Assembly: GCA_005406025.1 (NCBI GenBank)
Contig: BGZK01000224.1
Span: 434,001 to 498,000, forward strand
Direction of reading: 5' to 3'
Origin: Eumeta japonica
Taxonomy: Eukaryota; Arthropoda; Insecta; Lepidoptera; Psychidae
DNA: 64,000 nucleotides
In this document: positions 27,379-38,000 of the stretch, in pieces
Layout of the letters: every line of letters begins with the position of its first letter
How positions within the stretch are numbered: the stretch's first letter is position 1
The notes under the pieces: generated by a model
What the model was told of the DNA's origin: nothing
The model's input: only the letters and a program-made list of their open reading frames with translations
Databases searched by the model: none
Translations under genes and position numbers: made by a program

Positions 27379-27705
27379 CTAACCCACGCAGAATTTATAT
27401 TTATGTTTCGATTTAAATAGCTTGCAACAGAAGCAATAAACAGTATTTGGACACTGAATAAGCAGCCACTCTTTGTGATACTTTTCACCGTTTCGTAAAT
27501 GATTTTCGTAACAATACTCGGAAAATTTCCCGAAGATCACGCGGAAAATTATACTGTTTAATTTGTTTAATCGGATTGTTAGATACTGGATCAAAGTAGC
27601 ATTTAAAACTTCATTTAATGCTCCACTACAAAGAAATATGTTGTGTTGTGTAACAAAAATAATTGGATAGTAAGCCCCTATTGTCTGGCGCCTGTGTGCG
27701 CGCAC
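27379..27705 (-). pseudogene. TTF-type zinc finger fragment of hAT transposase
   Basis: A 108-residue open stretch containing RNGEKYHKEWLLIQ followed by NTVYCFCCKLFKS. It matches the NGEK..R.WL.Y....VYCFCCKLF signature of the TTF zinc finger at the N-terminus of ZMYM1-like hAT proteins. Confidence 0.82.
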
Positions 27706-27847
27706 ACTTCGCGGCCCTGAGGATCTGTTCTCTTCTTTTCAGACATTTAACTTCTGTAAAAAAATATTTTGCAGGTAGGATGATTTTGTCAAAAATTTGA
27801 AATAGCAACTTCAAGATCATCTAGCATTCTAATAAGTATATATTTAA

Positions 27848-27880
27848 CTAGCTTTTAACCGCGGATCCGCTAGTATTAAA
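27848..27880 (-). mobile_element. Isolated Helitron-like 3' terminus, minus strand
   Basis: CTAG at 27848-27851, followed on the + strand by CTTTTAACCGCGGATCCGC. On the minus strand this is a GCGG/CCGC palindrome, then GTTAAAAGCTAG|T. The rest of the element is not recognisable before the + copy begins at 27980. Confidence 0.45.
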
Positions 27881-27979
27881 GCCCTTAAATAAATATCAAA
27901 GATTATTACATTCCAAAAGAAACGAATCAATGTGTTGACTGTATTTTATTGCTTGGCTGGGATCATCATTATTTTTAAA

Positions 27980-28603
27980 TCCTACTAATACTACAAATGT
28001 GAAAGTTTGTATGTTTGTTACTCAATCAAGCTTCAACAGCTGAACAGAATGAGCTGAATCTTTACAGTAATATAGATCATTCATCAAAATGACGTATAGG
28101 CCATAATTTAAAACATAATAGCTTTTGCTCTTGACTTAGCTTGCGGAGCTATATAACGAATGCTTTATGCCGATTGGTTATTGGTAACATCAATAATAAA
28201 CAGAGGTTCTAATTCAATATCGCTTCCGGGATCCGGGATCCGGAAAGACCGGGATCAGCATCAAGAGTTCCTTAAATCGTTTCATATTAAAAAAATAGCG
28301 CATTACTCAGGGTCCTCTTGTTATGGAATCAACGACGGCACCGAGATAGGTATCATGGTTGATAACGTTATTGATCAATATGAAAGATGAGAATATCGCT
28401 ATATGTCCACGCGAACAGAGCCACTGATTAATTATGTATGTTTTGAACCGAAATCTAGGTCGGTACCAGAATGGGAATCAAAAGCGGAGACAGGACTGAA
28501 ATGGAAAGAATGAACAATATTGAGACTATGGTCGACAGCGTGATCAGTCTACATAAAAGACGAAAGAATTTATTCGATGTTCACACGCCGGGGCGGAAAG
28601 CCA
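27980..28603 (+). mobile_element. Helitron-like element with degenerate 3' end
   Basis: Begins A|TCCTACTAATACTACAAATG followed by GTGAAAGTTTGTATGTTTG, a 5' end I associate with a common lepidopteran family. The probable 3' end is CGGGGCGGAAAGCCAG|T near 28603, i.e. CTAG mutated to CCAG. It contains a GATCCGG repeat at 28225-28245 and a hexamer tract at about 28455-28560. Confidence 0.55.
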
Positions 28604-28904
28604 GTACAAATAATACAGTCTAGATCTAATTATTATAATCGGATCTATGTATTTATAGACAAAGCAGATCTGTCGCTGTCGTGTGTCGGCGCTTCAAACG
28701 AGCGTCCCGATCCGGCTCAAAGGGGCATATTCGGCTCAAAGTGAAGCGACACGCCCGGTAATAAAATAAAATAAGCGAACCACGACACGCGGCAAACAGC
28801 GCTCTGCGCCAGCGCAGCGTGGCGGCGAACAGTATGTCGATCGCCGTTTAAAATAACGTTCAACGTGCGCCTCGGCCGTTCTGTTACCACGTTCAGACGG
28901 GTAT

Positions 28905-28948
28905 GGTTATGGCACACGCATTTATTTGCGTGTGCGTGTGCCATAACC
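28905..28948. repeat. Perfect 16-bp hairpin, 12-nt loop
   Basis: GGTTATGGCACACGCA and its inverse TGCGTGTGCCATAACC flank TTTATTTGCGTG. Beside it lies a GC-rich patch at 28670-28890. Confidence 0.9.
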
Positions 28949-28971
28949 ACCTCACGTATATACTTATGTGA

Positions 28972-29010
28972 CTAGTATTCAACCGCGGTTCCGCCCGGGT
29001 GTACTTAGAA
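28972..29010 (-). mobile_element. Isolated Helitron-like 3' terminus, minus strand
   Basis: CTAG at 28972-28975, then TATTCAACCGCGGTTCCGCC on the + strand. This is the inverse of a GGCGGAACCGCGG hairpin and CTAG|T end. The 5' partner is not identified. Confidence 0.45.
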
Positions 29011-31257
29011 TGAATTTCTTCATTTTCTATATCGGGCGATCTCTCTTTGGGACCATTCACAATTACGCGACACGAATTTCATGATTTTCGGAGCCTCCTA
29101 TCCTCGTCACAGGTGGTCGAATTTGTGTGACACCTCGCAAACCTTCGCAAGTGGCGTACAACAACTGACCAAAATTTATCACAGTTGAATAACATATATT
29201 ATTACAAATAGACGCTGTTAAACGATTTACTTATAAGAGTAGTAATTCCAATGAAACTGCTCATCAAAGATTTCGTTACTTTAAGCAAAATTTCGAGGTA
29301 AGTTTCATCGAAGCAATTTTAGCATGAAGAATTATAATTACCTAGTTTCGCTAAATAATTAGATTTATTAGCAAATCATCATAATCAAAAAGGAAATTTA
29401 TTTTACACTTATGAGAATAATGTTAATGGTTCAATCAAAAACTGACTTGTCAATAACAATGAAATAGGTGCCCTAGACTTACCGGGTTAAAATTAAAACC
29501 TGTTAAGTAGCTATAGATACTGTATTTAATTTATAAATTAGGTAAGTGTACGGGTATGGCGTCAGAGCATTTATTTTGTGAAACTCACGTATATTTTTCA
29601 AAGTTTGGTAAAACCAAATGTGCATGCCTTAAGCGCTCGTGACATAAGTATGTTATTTAAATTAGAGGTTAATGATTATTTATGAGCTTTTCACCAAAAA
29701 TCCTTTTTTAATTTTGATATCACTACCGCCATCTGTTGGCAACCACAAAAACATAAAACGTTCATTTCAATCTCCATTTCATGTATTTAAGCGAAATGAC
29801 AGATCAAAACATGAATAACTGCGAGTTAAAAAAATCAATTACAGTTAATCGGTACTATATCAAGCTGTGATTTTCAATACAGTTATTTCCAATCGATTAG
29901 TCTTGAGATTGAAACAGAAATCAAGTTTAAAAGTTAAATAGTTTTTTAGTTAACGTGATTACACGGGATTTTCAGGCGACAGTAGAAGTACCTACGCTCG
30001 CGCTTAAGACATGCAATAAATTCGTTCTTATTAGCCCGAAGTGTAGGCAGAGGCCACGGATCTCCGTATACTACGACGTTTGCGTATCTCTATCGCTCAA
30101 CTGACTTTCCGGCTCGTCGGTTTTAGGTGCTAAAAAATTGGCACCTGTCCTGGTGGTCCTCGCTGACCCTTCCATCACACCCATTCTCCCTATAGATCTG
30201 TTACGTCAGCCTGCATTCTTTCATCCTCACCGGATGGTCAAACCACCGTCGCGTATCTTTTTCTACTTTATTCACTACATTCACCTTTCAAACCAACAAC
30301 CATTCTGTTTTAGCAATTCACTGCCTGCATCCATTCGACAAATGAGTCAGGCAGGGGTTTAGAGTTTAAGATCGGAGGGGGTTATGACCTCAACGCCCCT
30401 CCGACCCTCTAAATCAGAACTGGATATAGAATATTAGTTCTGTCACTAATAAAAGTAAAATATGCCTTTTTATGGATTAACTTATCGAATTAACATTAAA
30501 ATGACAAGAATCGTACATAAAATTTAATTTCTAATGACGTACTCACGTATAGGAACACGCATTCTATTTAAATTAGTGGCTATGGTTTTGCTGTTTTAGA
30601 TCGGTGATGATGAATAAGTAAGGTTATAATTTCCATAAAATATCCCATTGCTTTAAGAGAGCAATTCTAATATATTGCTATTTAGAATTTTCGATATAAG
30701 TTCGTGCTATGATAATTTTTTTCAAGTGTATCTATAAGTGCATCTTATAGATACACTTGAAAATTGAAAAAAAAAACGAAATGAAAAATATATATAGAAG
30801 TTTTTTTTTTAATATTACCACTAATGATATTGGTTCTCAGCAACAAATGAAACTATTTGACATAAACCACAGTACTAATACGTAAATAATATGTGCATAT
30901 TATGTATCTAAATATTTAAATTAATATAAGTGACTTTTCCTATGGAAAGTTATCGTATTCTCATGGCGAATGTGAATGACTCCGAGCCGAGTTCGGTTGT
31001 CCAGCAGTTGATTCTGTAAGCTTGAAACTGCTCAGCCGACGTCGTCATATCTTTGAAATTACGTGAGGGAGAGGAGTTTTGCCCGCCGCGAGCCCTCGGC
31101 TTACGCAATTTTAAACGCCATAACAATATCGGCTGAGCGGCATCGACTGAAGGTACTGTCGAGTCGAGATTCTCGAGGTGACTGTCGAGACTGTCGAGAT
31201 TATATCGACTAAGGTATACTATAATTTATACTATAGATAAGAAGCTGGCAAATAAAT
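29011..31257. other. Intergenic DNA with an unidentified repeat-like patch
   Basis: At 30040-30420 a GC-richer patch ends GTTATGACCTCAACGCCCCT and may be an old repeat. At 31150-31200 the motif ACTGTCGAG recurs three times. No coding exon is recognised. Confidence 0.4.
30719..30763. repeat. Perfect 20-bp hairpin, 5-nt loop
   Basis: TTTTCAAGTGTATCTATAAG, loop TGCAT, then the exact inverse. A loop this short and a stem this short are atypical for a microRNA precursor. Confidence 0.9.
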
Positions 31258-31292
31258 GCGGACTTGTACACACAATCAAAAAACCTTTTTTT
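31258..31292. repeat. Left terminal inverted repeat
   Basis: Starts GCGGACTTGT and continues into AAAAAACCTTTTTTT. It pairs with 33930-33960 in inverted orientation. The first 10 bases are identical. Confidence 0.8.
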
Positions 31293-31396
31293 GTATTTTA
31301 TGTTTTTCAAAGTAAAGCTCTGTGTATTTCCAGAAGATTTTCAATCAGTTCCGGTTCCTTCCCATAGAAAATCAACTTCAAATTTGCTTTTTCAAA

Positions 31397-31535
31397 CAAA
31401 AACGGACTTGTCTTATTGTAATCGGGTGAAATTTTGCTTAACTTTAGAATTTCAATCAAAACTGGACAAATCTTATAGAAAAATCATCGTATTGATGGAT
31501 TTTCGAACAAAACATTACTTGTCCATTGAATTAAC
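31397..31535. repeat. Left subterminal repeat array of the 2.7-kb transposon
   Basis: Three spaced units starting at 31397, 31457 and 31508 resemble CAAAACNGGACTTGTC. Two are followed by TTAT and one by CATTGAATTA. Spacing is about 50-60 bp. The core GGACTTGT is also the start of the terminal repeat, so these may be extra transposase-binding sites. Confidence 0.65.
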
Positions 31536-31664
31536 TTAATGTTATTTTTTAAGTGGCAACCCGTCTTTAAATAAGGCAACATAATATAGAAAAAAAAATA
31601 CAAAAAAGCTGTGCTGTCCACGATTTGTCGTTAAAAAGTTTTGATCGCATTGTTTTGTTTGAAA

Positions 31665-33576
31665 ATGGATGAACAAGAGTCAAGTGTTGCTGATATTAAC
31701 GATGGCACACGTAAAAGAAAAAAGAAAAGACGAATTGCTTCAAATATTAGAAATTCATAATAAGTATTGCAAAGTTTTAAATAATTAGGTTAGTTTCAAA
31801 TTTTAACTTAATGAAAACGTATTCTTTTGTTTTAGATACGCAGATATTGACGCTCTGGCTTTAAACTTTGAATCAGTCTGTAATCATAGGAAGGGAAAAT
31901 TTAAATGCCTAACTTTAACAATAAACAAAATTGTATACAACCACACACTTAATGAGATTCATATCACCGTGTCCAATCGAAAGACAGAGGTCGAGGGACA
32001 CATCTAAGAAGCCTCAGAAAAATAAATACTTTGTCACATATTTTTTTTGAGTAATTCTAAACGTATTGTTAGTGTGCAAAAAATTTTTCTTGGTTGCACT
32101 TGGTTTAAATAAGCACAGAGTCAACACCATTGCAAGTAAAATTTTTGATGGGAAAATGCCACGTGTTAATCGAAGAGGAGGTAGAAAGAGTGCCAAAAGT
32201 ATAGAGAAAAAAGACAGTATGAAAAGATTTTTTGGTGCATTGCCGGCAAAAGAGTCACACTGTAGTAGAAGTAAATCAGGGCGAGTTTATCTATCTTATG
32301 AATTGAATATTAGAAAATTATGGGAATTGTACAATGCAGCCGTTGGTGGCGATTTAAAAGTTACAGAAACAATGTTTAGAAGAGTTTTCGAGAGTGATTT
32401 TAATATTGGGTTTTCTCTCCGTCTTGCGATGTTTGCAGCACCTGTGAACTATTTAAAAACAAACAAAAAAATTAAAAAAATCCAGAACTGCAATCACTAA
32501 AATTACAGCTTCGTGTTCACAAAATACGGGCCAAAAGATTTTTTGAACTTGCTAAAGAGAAATCAGAAAACTCTTTGACGATTTGCTTTGACCTTCAGCA
32601 AATCCAATGCCTGCCAAAGACTCCTATTCAAGAATCTTTTATTTAAGGCAAATTGGGTTGTATGCTTTCTGTGTTACAGATATGCCTACAAAAGAACCAA
32701 ATTTTTTTATTTGGACTGAAGATCAAGCCAAAAAAGGATCAACAGAAATAGCAGCTGCTCTTTTGACTTATCTGAACTCTGCAGATTTATCTGGAGTTGA
32801 AGTTTTGCGCCTTTTTGCTGATGGATGCGGAGGGCAAAACAAAAATTCGCACGTGGTTCATATGTTGATTTTCTGGCTTAAAAATCACGCACCAGCAAAT
32901 GTGGCTAAAATTGTTTTGACTTTCCTGTGCGAGGCCACAGCTTTTTGCCGGCAGACAGGGTTTTTGGCAGGGTCGAGAAAGACCTAAGAAAAAAGCCTTT
33001 CATATTGAACCCGGAAACCTATCGAGAGGTTTATGCTAAACATAGGAAAGTGCATAACCTGGCTGAACATTGGAACCTTTATGATTTCAAACAACTGGAA
33101 ACCTATTACAAAAAGGTAGAAAACATCAGAGATGCAAAACGCATAATAATAGAAAGAAGATCAAACCTGACAGAGTCTCAAAATCCAAACGACTCAACAA
33201 ATAGCATTCGGAGTCATACCACGCCATCCAGGCGTCCACGTCGTGGCAGAGGCAGAGGACGTGGGAGGACACAAGGCTTTAGAGGAACAAATGAGGGTCT
33301 AGGTAACTCTTGTTTTACTCATATACACTGCGGCGTTAAAGTGTCAAATTTTTATAATATTCTGAAGACGAACTAAACACGGTGTCATTGTTAAAACCGT
33401 CACAAAACCACCCGTCCCTTCTTCGAAGAGTGGCAACTGGGAACCAAGTTAAGGAGCAGAAAAAGAAAGATGTGGATAAAATTTTGATTAAGCAGTTTGG
33501 AGAACAATGGTCAGAAAATCCTGAACTTGAATGGTTCAAAGCCATTATTTCCAGTGAAACCTCAGTGAAAATATAA
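31665..33576 (+). pseudogene. Frameshifted transposase-like gene (DDE-type, DUF7869-like)
   Basis: The reading frame is broken into pieces. 31665-31760 is an N-terminus with a basic NLS-like RKRKKRR. About 31840-31920 has a Cys-rich stretch (VCNHRKGKFKC). 32066-32500 carries FFLVALGLNKHRVNTI and a basic MPRVNRRGGRKS. 32483-32640 carries ICFDLQQ. 32641-32935 carries LRLFADGCGGQNKNSHVV. 32936-33376 carries VRGHSFLPADRVFGRVEKD and then an Arg/Gly repeat. 33382-33576 gives a C-terminal piece (LIKQFGEQWSENPELEWFK). Single-base shifts near 32490, 32640 and 32930 separate the core pieces. Candidate catalytic acids are Asp at 32590-32592, Asp at 32820-32822, and Glu at 32975-32977 or Asp at 32954-32956. 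The residue order matches a DDE fold with an RNase H core, but this assignment is inference. It is unlikely to be active. Confidence 0.7.
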
Positions 33577-33713
33577 GACAATATCGTTGAAGATGATGAT
33601 GCCAACGTCAACGTAGAGCAATGTGATTGTTGCGAGCCTGATTAGCAAGAATTTGTGTAATAATGTTTTTATTTGTGATTAAAATTTAATATGAATAATT
33701 CGGACTTTAATTT

Positions 33714-33797
33714 CAAAACCGGACATGTCCATCAAATTTTCAGTCAAAACTAAAGTTGTCCAAACTTTCGATCAAAACCGTACTTGTCAATTAAAAA
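33714..33797. repeat. Right subterminal repeat array of the 2.7-kb transposon
   Basis: Three units beginning near 33714, 33745 and 33773 read CAAAACCGGACATGTCC, CAAAACTAAAGTTGTCC and CAAAACCGTACTTGTC. They are in the same orientation as the left array, spaced about 28-31 bp. Confidence 0.65.
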
Positions 33798-33929
33798 AAA
33801 ATTAAATAGGTCGTTCAGTTTTGACATACATGAAACGGCTATGTGTTCATACTATAATACAGCTTGCATGTACAAAAATTAGAACTCTAGCTAGTCTATA
33901 ACTACTTGTTTTAAAAATTTATCTCTCGT

Positions 33930-33960
33930 GAAAAAAAAAAGGTTTTGGGAACAAGTCCGC
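33930..33960. repeat. Right terminal inverted repeat
   Basis: Runs A(10)GGTTTTGGG then ACAAGTCCGC, the inverse of the left end. It is immediately followed by AAT, matching the AAT before the left end. Confidence 0.8.
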
Positions 33961-34972
33961 AATTGTTCGCGAGCTCCTCAGATATTTAAGCTCTGTTGAG
34001 GCCACATCTTGCTGTCCAAAATCTGATTTAAGGCAATCGCACCAATAATTCTTTTCTTGCCTTCTGATAGTATAAATGCGAATGTGTTTATTGATTAGTT
34101 GGTTTAACAGTCAGCAACGCAGCGACGGAGGAATTTGTTTTTTTTTAAATGGGTCTATAAGTGTAGGATCGGAATAGGCTACTTTTTATTTTGGAAAAAA
34201 TGTTAGTTTCTGTGGAGTACCATAAGAACTATATCCGAAATAGCAAAAGCAAATAGTATTACAAAATATAGGATAAGCTAAAGTTCTTACGAGATTTCTA
34301 AGTGAAAAATTTTACAATCGATCTTTAATTAAAGATTAAAATCTCTATTATAACTCTATATCAAAAACGGGGAGCTGTGGGGCATCATAAGAATTTTTGT
34401 TGAAATAAGTCTATATATATATCGAAACAGGCTTATCTTCAATTTTTCCTTAATGTTAAGATTTGATATATTTCTATAATTTGTAATCAGAAAATGAGTT
34501 TTTTTGTATATCGTTATATAATCACGAAAACTTTTAATTTACTTGTTCGCATTACAGTAAATATTTGAAATTCATTTAAAAACAATATGAAAAACCGTCC
34601 TGATTTCTTTTATTCAAATCCACAACTAAAGCTAAGTAGTGACATCTAATGTTGAAAAGCTATACTAAATAGTCACATGCAAAAATCCATAGACAAATAG
34701 TGAGAATTAAACTCAATCCCGTATATGATCTTACTAAATTAAAAAGAAGTTTATACCAAAGATAATAATAACACGATGTATACATTATAATTTAGTCTTA
34801 TTGTAAATGTGCTGTTGAAATAAAAATAAACACGTCAGTTTCCATACATGTCAAACAAAATTGTGTCATGTCATGTTACTGTACTAACTACATCGATTTG
34901 TAAAATATTATAATAAATATAAATATTGCAAAAGCAAGGTTTGTGGCTCCTCCAGACAACAAAACGTCCGTG
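33961..34972 (+). promoter_or_regulatory. Region upstream of UBXN4 (promoter expected here)
   Basis: About 1 kb between the transposon end and the UBXN4 ATG. No TATA box is convincing. A TCAGTT initiator-like hexamer occurs near 34836 and an ATCGAT element near 34892. At about 34063-34160 there is a degenerate repeat resembling Helitron-like 5' ends (TATAAATGCGAATGTG). Promoter placement is inferred from position only. Confidence 0.3.
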
Positions 34973-35054
34973 ATGCATTGGTACGGTGGTAGCATAGCGG
35001 AAGCCGTGAAGCTATCAAAGCAGAGAAATGTGATTTTTGTCGTTTTTGTCGAAG
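34973..35054 (+). CDS. UBXN4: UBXN4 coding exon 1
   Basis: Encodes residues 1-27 plus the first base of codon 28, ending GAAG before a GTAATT donor. It holds the start codon and the first helix and strand of the thioredoxin-like domain (MHWYGGSIAEAVKLSKQRN, then VIFVVFVEG). A possible 3' splice site (CTCCTCCAG, ending at 34954) lies 18 bases before the ATG, so the 5' UTR may itself be spliced. Confidence 0.92.
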
Positions 35055-38000
35055 GTAATTATAAACATATCAACTTGCGAATTAGCGGTGAAATGATTGC
35101 GCTGGAATGATTCAAATCATTGATATTAATGTGAATAATTAATTATCGAATATTATAACTAAAATGGCATTTTTTAATATGCCGCATTAAATTGGCTTAC
35201 GAGCTCATATTTTGTGCAATGCTGAAGTTATTAGAATCTGAACGTCGTTGTAGCGTCTATTACATATTCAAAGTTTAAAGTCAATACATTAAAATCGTTA
35301 TGTTGGGTTAAGGTTGTGGTGACATGTGAATAAGGTGCAGAATGAGTCATCATATTCACAGTTGCTATTATAATTAATAAGTTCTAAGGTCTTTAAGTTC
35401 ATGTGTCTCCCAAGAGGAGAACATGAATATTTAAGATCAAGGAATTTTTTTTCTTTCCCTTTCGAAACTCTTCCGTAGTGTCGGAATTTCAATTCATACA
35501 AAACCATATCTTCAGAAACATCTGAAAAAAAATACTTCATCTATACTTTAACCTTATTATTTATATGTATTAAATTTGTGAAATGATATAATATAGCTAG
35601 TTAAATTTACAATTGCTACGAGTGAACAAGAGCTGAACAAGTCATTTTCCTTGTTCATTTCATGTTCAAATGTGTAGAATTCAATACAGATTTAATAAAG
35701 AAAATCTATATAATCTCTTGTTAAATAAAATAATTATTGATATTTTTAGTATTGAAATGTTAAAAATAATAGTTATTTCCATGCAAATAAATATATATAT
35801 ATATATATCTTCATAGACGTACAGGAGTTTCATTTGAAAGAGGGAACAACTCTTACCAACTCAAATAAAGCAACCCTAACGAACCCTCTAATCCGCCATT
35901 TTAATTGTAAACCATTCCAATTCTGTAACTATTTATGCCGTAATTTTCATATATATAAGTTTGATAGTTGCTTATCCAATTTACCAGTTTGGGTGAATCA
36001 CTATTTCTTCATGAAAAATTTATAGTCATCTTCAGTGTTCTTTTAGATTATGTAGGGTCATGCAGAGTTTGAGGTTATTTTAAGAAAAAAATTAATGAAA
36101 ACATCAAAATAATTTTTTGTGCAAACAAATAATTATGGTGCATTTTGAGGCCCCTATTGAACTGAGGGTATTAGTTTTGTGCCCATCATACCCTAATGGA
36201 ACAAATGATTACCAGACATACATATAGATAGGTCATCTCTTTAACTTTCTATTTGAGTATTGTAAACTGTCTAAATAAATATACTTTTCCACTATAAATA
36301 AAATTCAATTCTTTAGTTATTGTCAATTGCTAAAAACTAATCAATCATTCTGATGGATATCAGTAATTAAGGAATCAGCATAAATATAAATCTTCTACCC
36401 TCTCTTTCACTATAACCAAAGCCCAACCACCAATCACGGAAGCTGGTGCAACAAAGGCTGTCTAGTGATCTGATCAACGGAATTAATCATTTCAGGTGAA
36501 AATGATTTGTCAGCAGAAATGGTAAAGACATTGGAAAATGTGAATATCAGGAATCGCCTTTCGGACGAGAACAACTTTCTGGCTATCAAACTGAGTGATG
36601 AAGGTGATTACACACACTTCGCTCAAATATGTATCCTTTACAATGCTAATTAATTATATGAAGATTACCAGTTCCTACAAAAGTTTCTGCAAAATGTTTT
36701 TAGGTAGCGATAGATTTAGGGAGGTGGGTTATGGCACACCCAGGGCTCTGCTCCATAGGGGCCTCAAATCTTGAGAACTTTAGCCGAATTTCAAATAACC
36801 AAATAAGGTTGAGATGCCTCCAATAAGAGGCAGTTTGAAGTTGGAGATTTCCACATATAAAATTTATTAATGATTCTTTATTTTATAATTTGATATTGCT
36901 TATGTGATCCACTGACTATTCAATGACAGCCGATGTATATAACTGGTATATAATTCGCAAGGCTTGCTTTTATAATGTAGGCAAGCATTAAAAAGAGATT
37001 TTTGGAATTCCATATTCGAGTTTCTTCAAAGATGGAAACAGAGTTTTTAAAAATCCACCCGTAAATGGTGTAAAATGGAAGTAGTAATTTCATATAGGAA
37101 TACCATTAGTTTTTAAGTTAGACTTATAAAATTAAACAAGAAATAACGAAATATGCATTTTAGTTTTTCTGGAGTATCTATTTGTAAGGGGGTGAAAAGG
37201 GAATTTGTATGGGATTATTTTTGTATCGTAAGGCCTATGGATGTATATACAAGCGATGTATTTAATATGACATCTAGATAAGAACCAGGATTGAAGTTGA
37301 GGGTAGTAGTGCAGGGATCAGAAAGGAGAGTGGGGTAATAAGGATTGTAATTAGGAGTGGATTTGACGTGGATATGAAATTCGTGAAGATAATCTAAAAG
37401 AACGAATGACGGAGAGATTGCTTGATATACAAAATTACAGAATACATTGCGTGGCGACACTGGTGAATCCAATATGATATTAATGTAGCTTACATACAAG
37501 GTAAGGTGCATACATTATCAATTTATCTTGTCATTCATCTATGATTCATTCTAAATTTACACATTTTGTGCCAATTGACTACAGTGACTTTTTCGCTCAA
37601 ATGTCTTATGCAAAGCCCATAATTAATTTTGCAAAATTATCATATAAAAAAAACTGGCTAAGAGCATGTCAGACTATGCTCAATGTAGAGTTCCAAAGCT
37701 GTTAGTGCAAAGAAATGCGCTACAGATGAAAAAATTATGTTACACTTTTTCCATGTTTCCTGCACATAATAGCTATAAGCATTTAGTAACATGTATCTAG
37801 AAAAGCAAGTAGGTAAGTCGACTATTACTCTTAAATTAGTGTAAACTAAGATTCACTATCAAAAGAGCGTATGTTCATAGCACTTATATTTTTTTGTTGA
37901 CATGAGCAGTTTTTCAGCAATAACTTAAAAATGATAAATCCAATCATGTTGTAAATAATTTTCGTTGAAAGTATTTAGTAAGTGTTGCTTTGTAATTGTT

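Larger units (their letters stand above)
25430..27830 (-). mobile_element. Decayed hAT transposon, ZMYM1-like
   Basis: On the minus strand, remnants appear in correct order: a TTF-type zinc finger (27379-27705), the transposase core with GYDNGSNMRGKNNG (about 26590-26722), linker fragments (26060-26513) and the C-terminal hAT dimerisation domain (25468-25830). The reading frame is interrupted repeatedly. A shared GCGCCTGTGTGCG occurs at about 25219 and 27690 in direct orientation. I could not define the terminal repeats or target duplication. Confidence 0.8.
31258..33960 (+). mobile_element. 2.7-kb cut-and-paste DNA transposon with DDE-like transposase (DUF7869-like family)
   Basis: The left end begins GCGGACTTGT, followed after about 14 bases by AACCTTTTTTT. 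The right end, read in reverse complement, begins GCGGACTTGT followed by CCCAAAACCTTTTTTT. These are terminal inverted repeats of about 30 bp with a small gap. The bases immediately outside are AAT on both sides (31255-31257 and 33961-33963), a candidate 3-bp target-site duplication. Between the ends lie a frameshifted transposase-like gene and subterminal repeats. From memory, this protein family carries the Pfam label DUF7869; I cannot assign an established transposon superfamily. Confidence 0.8.
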
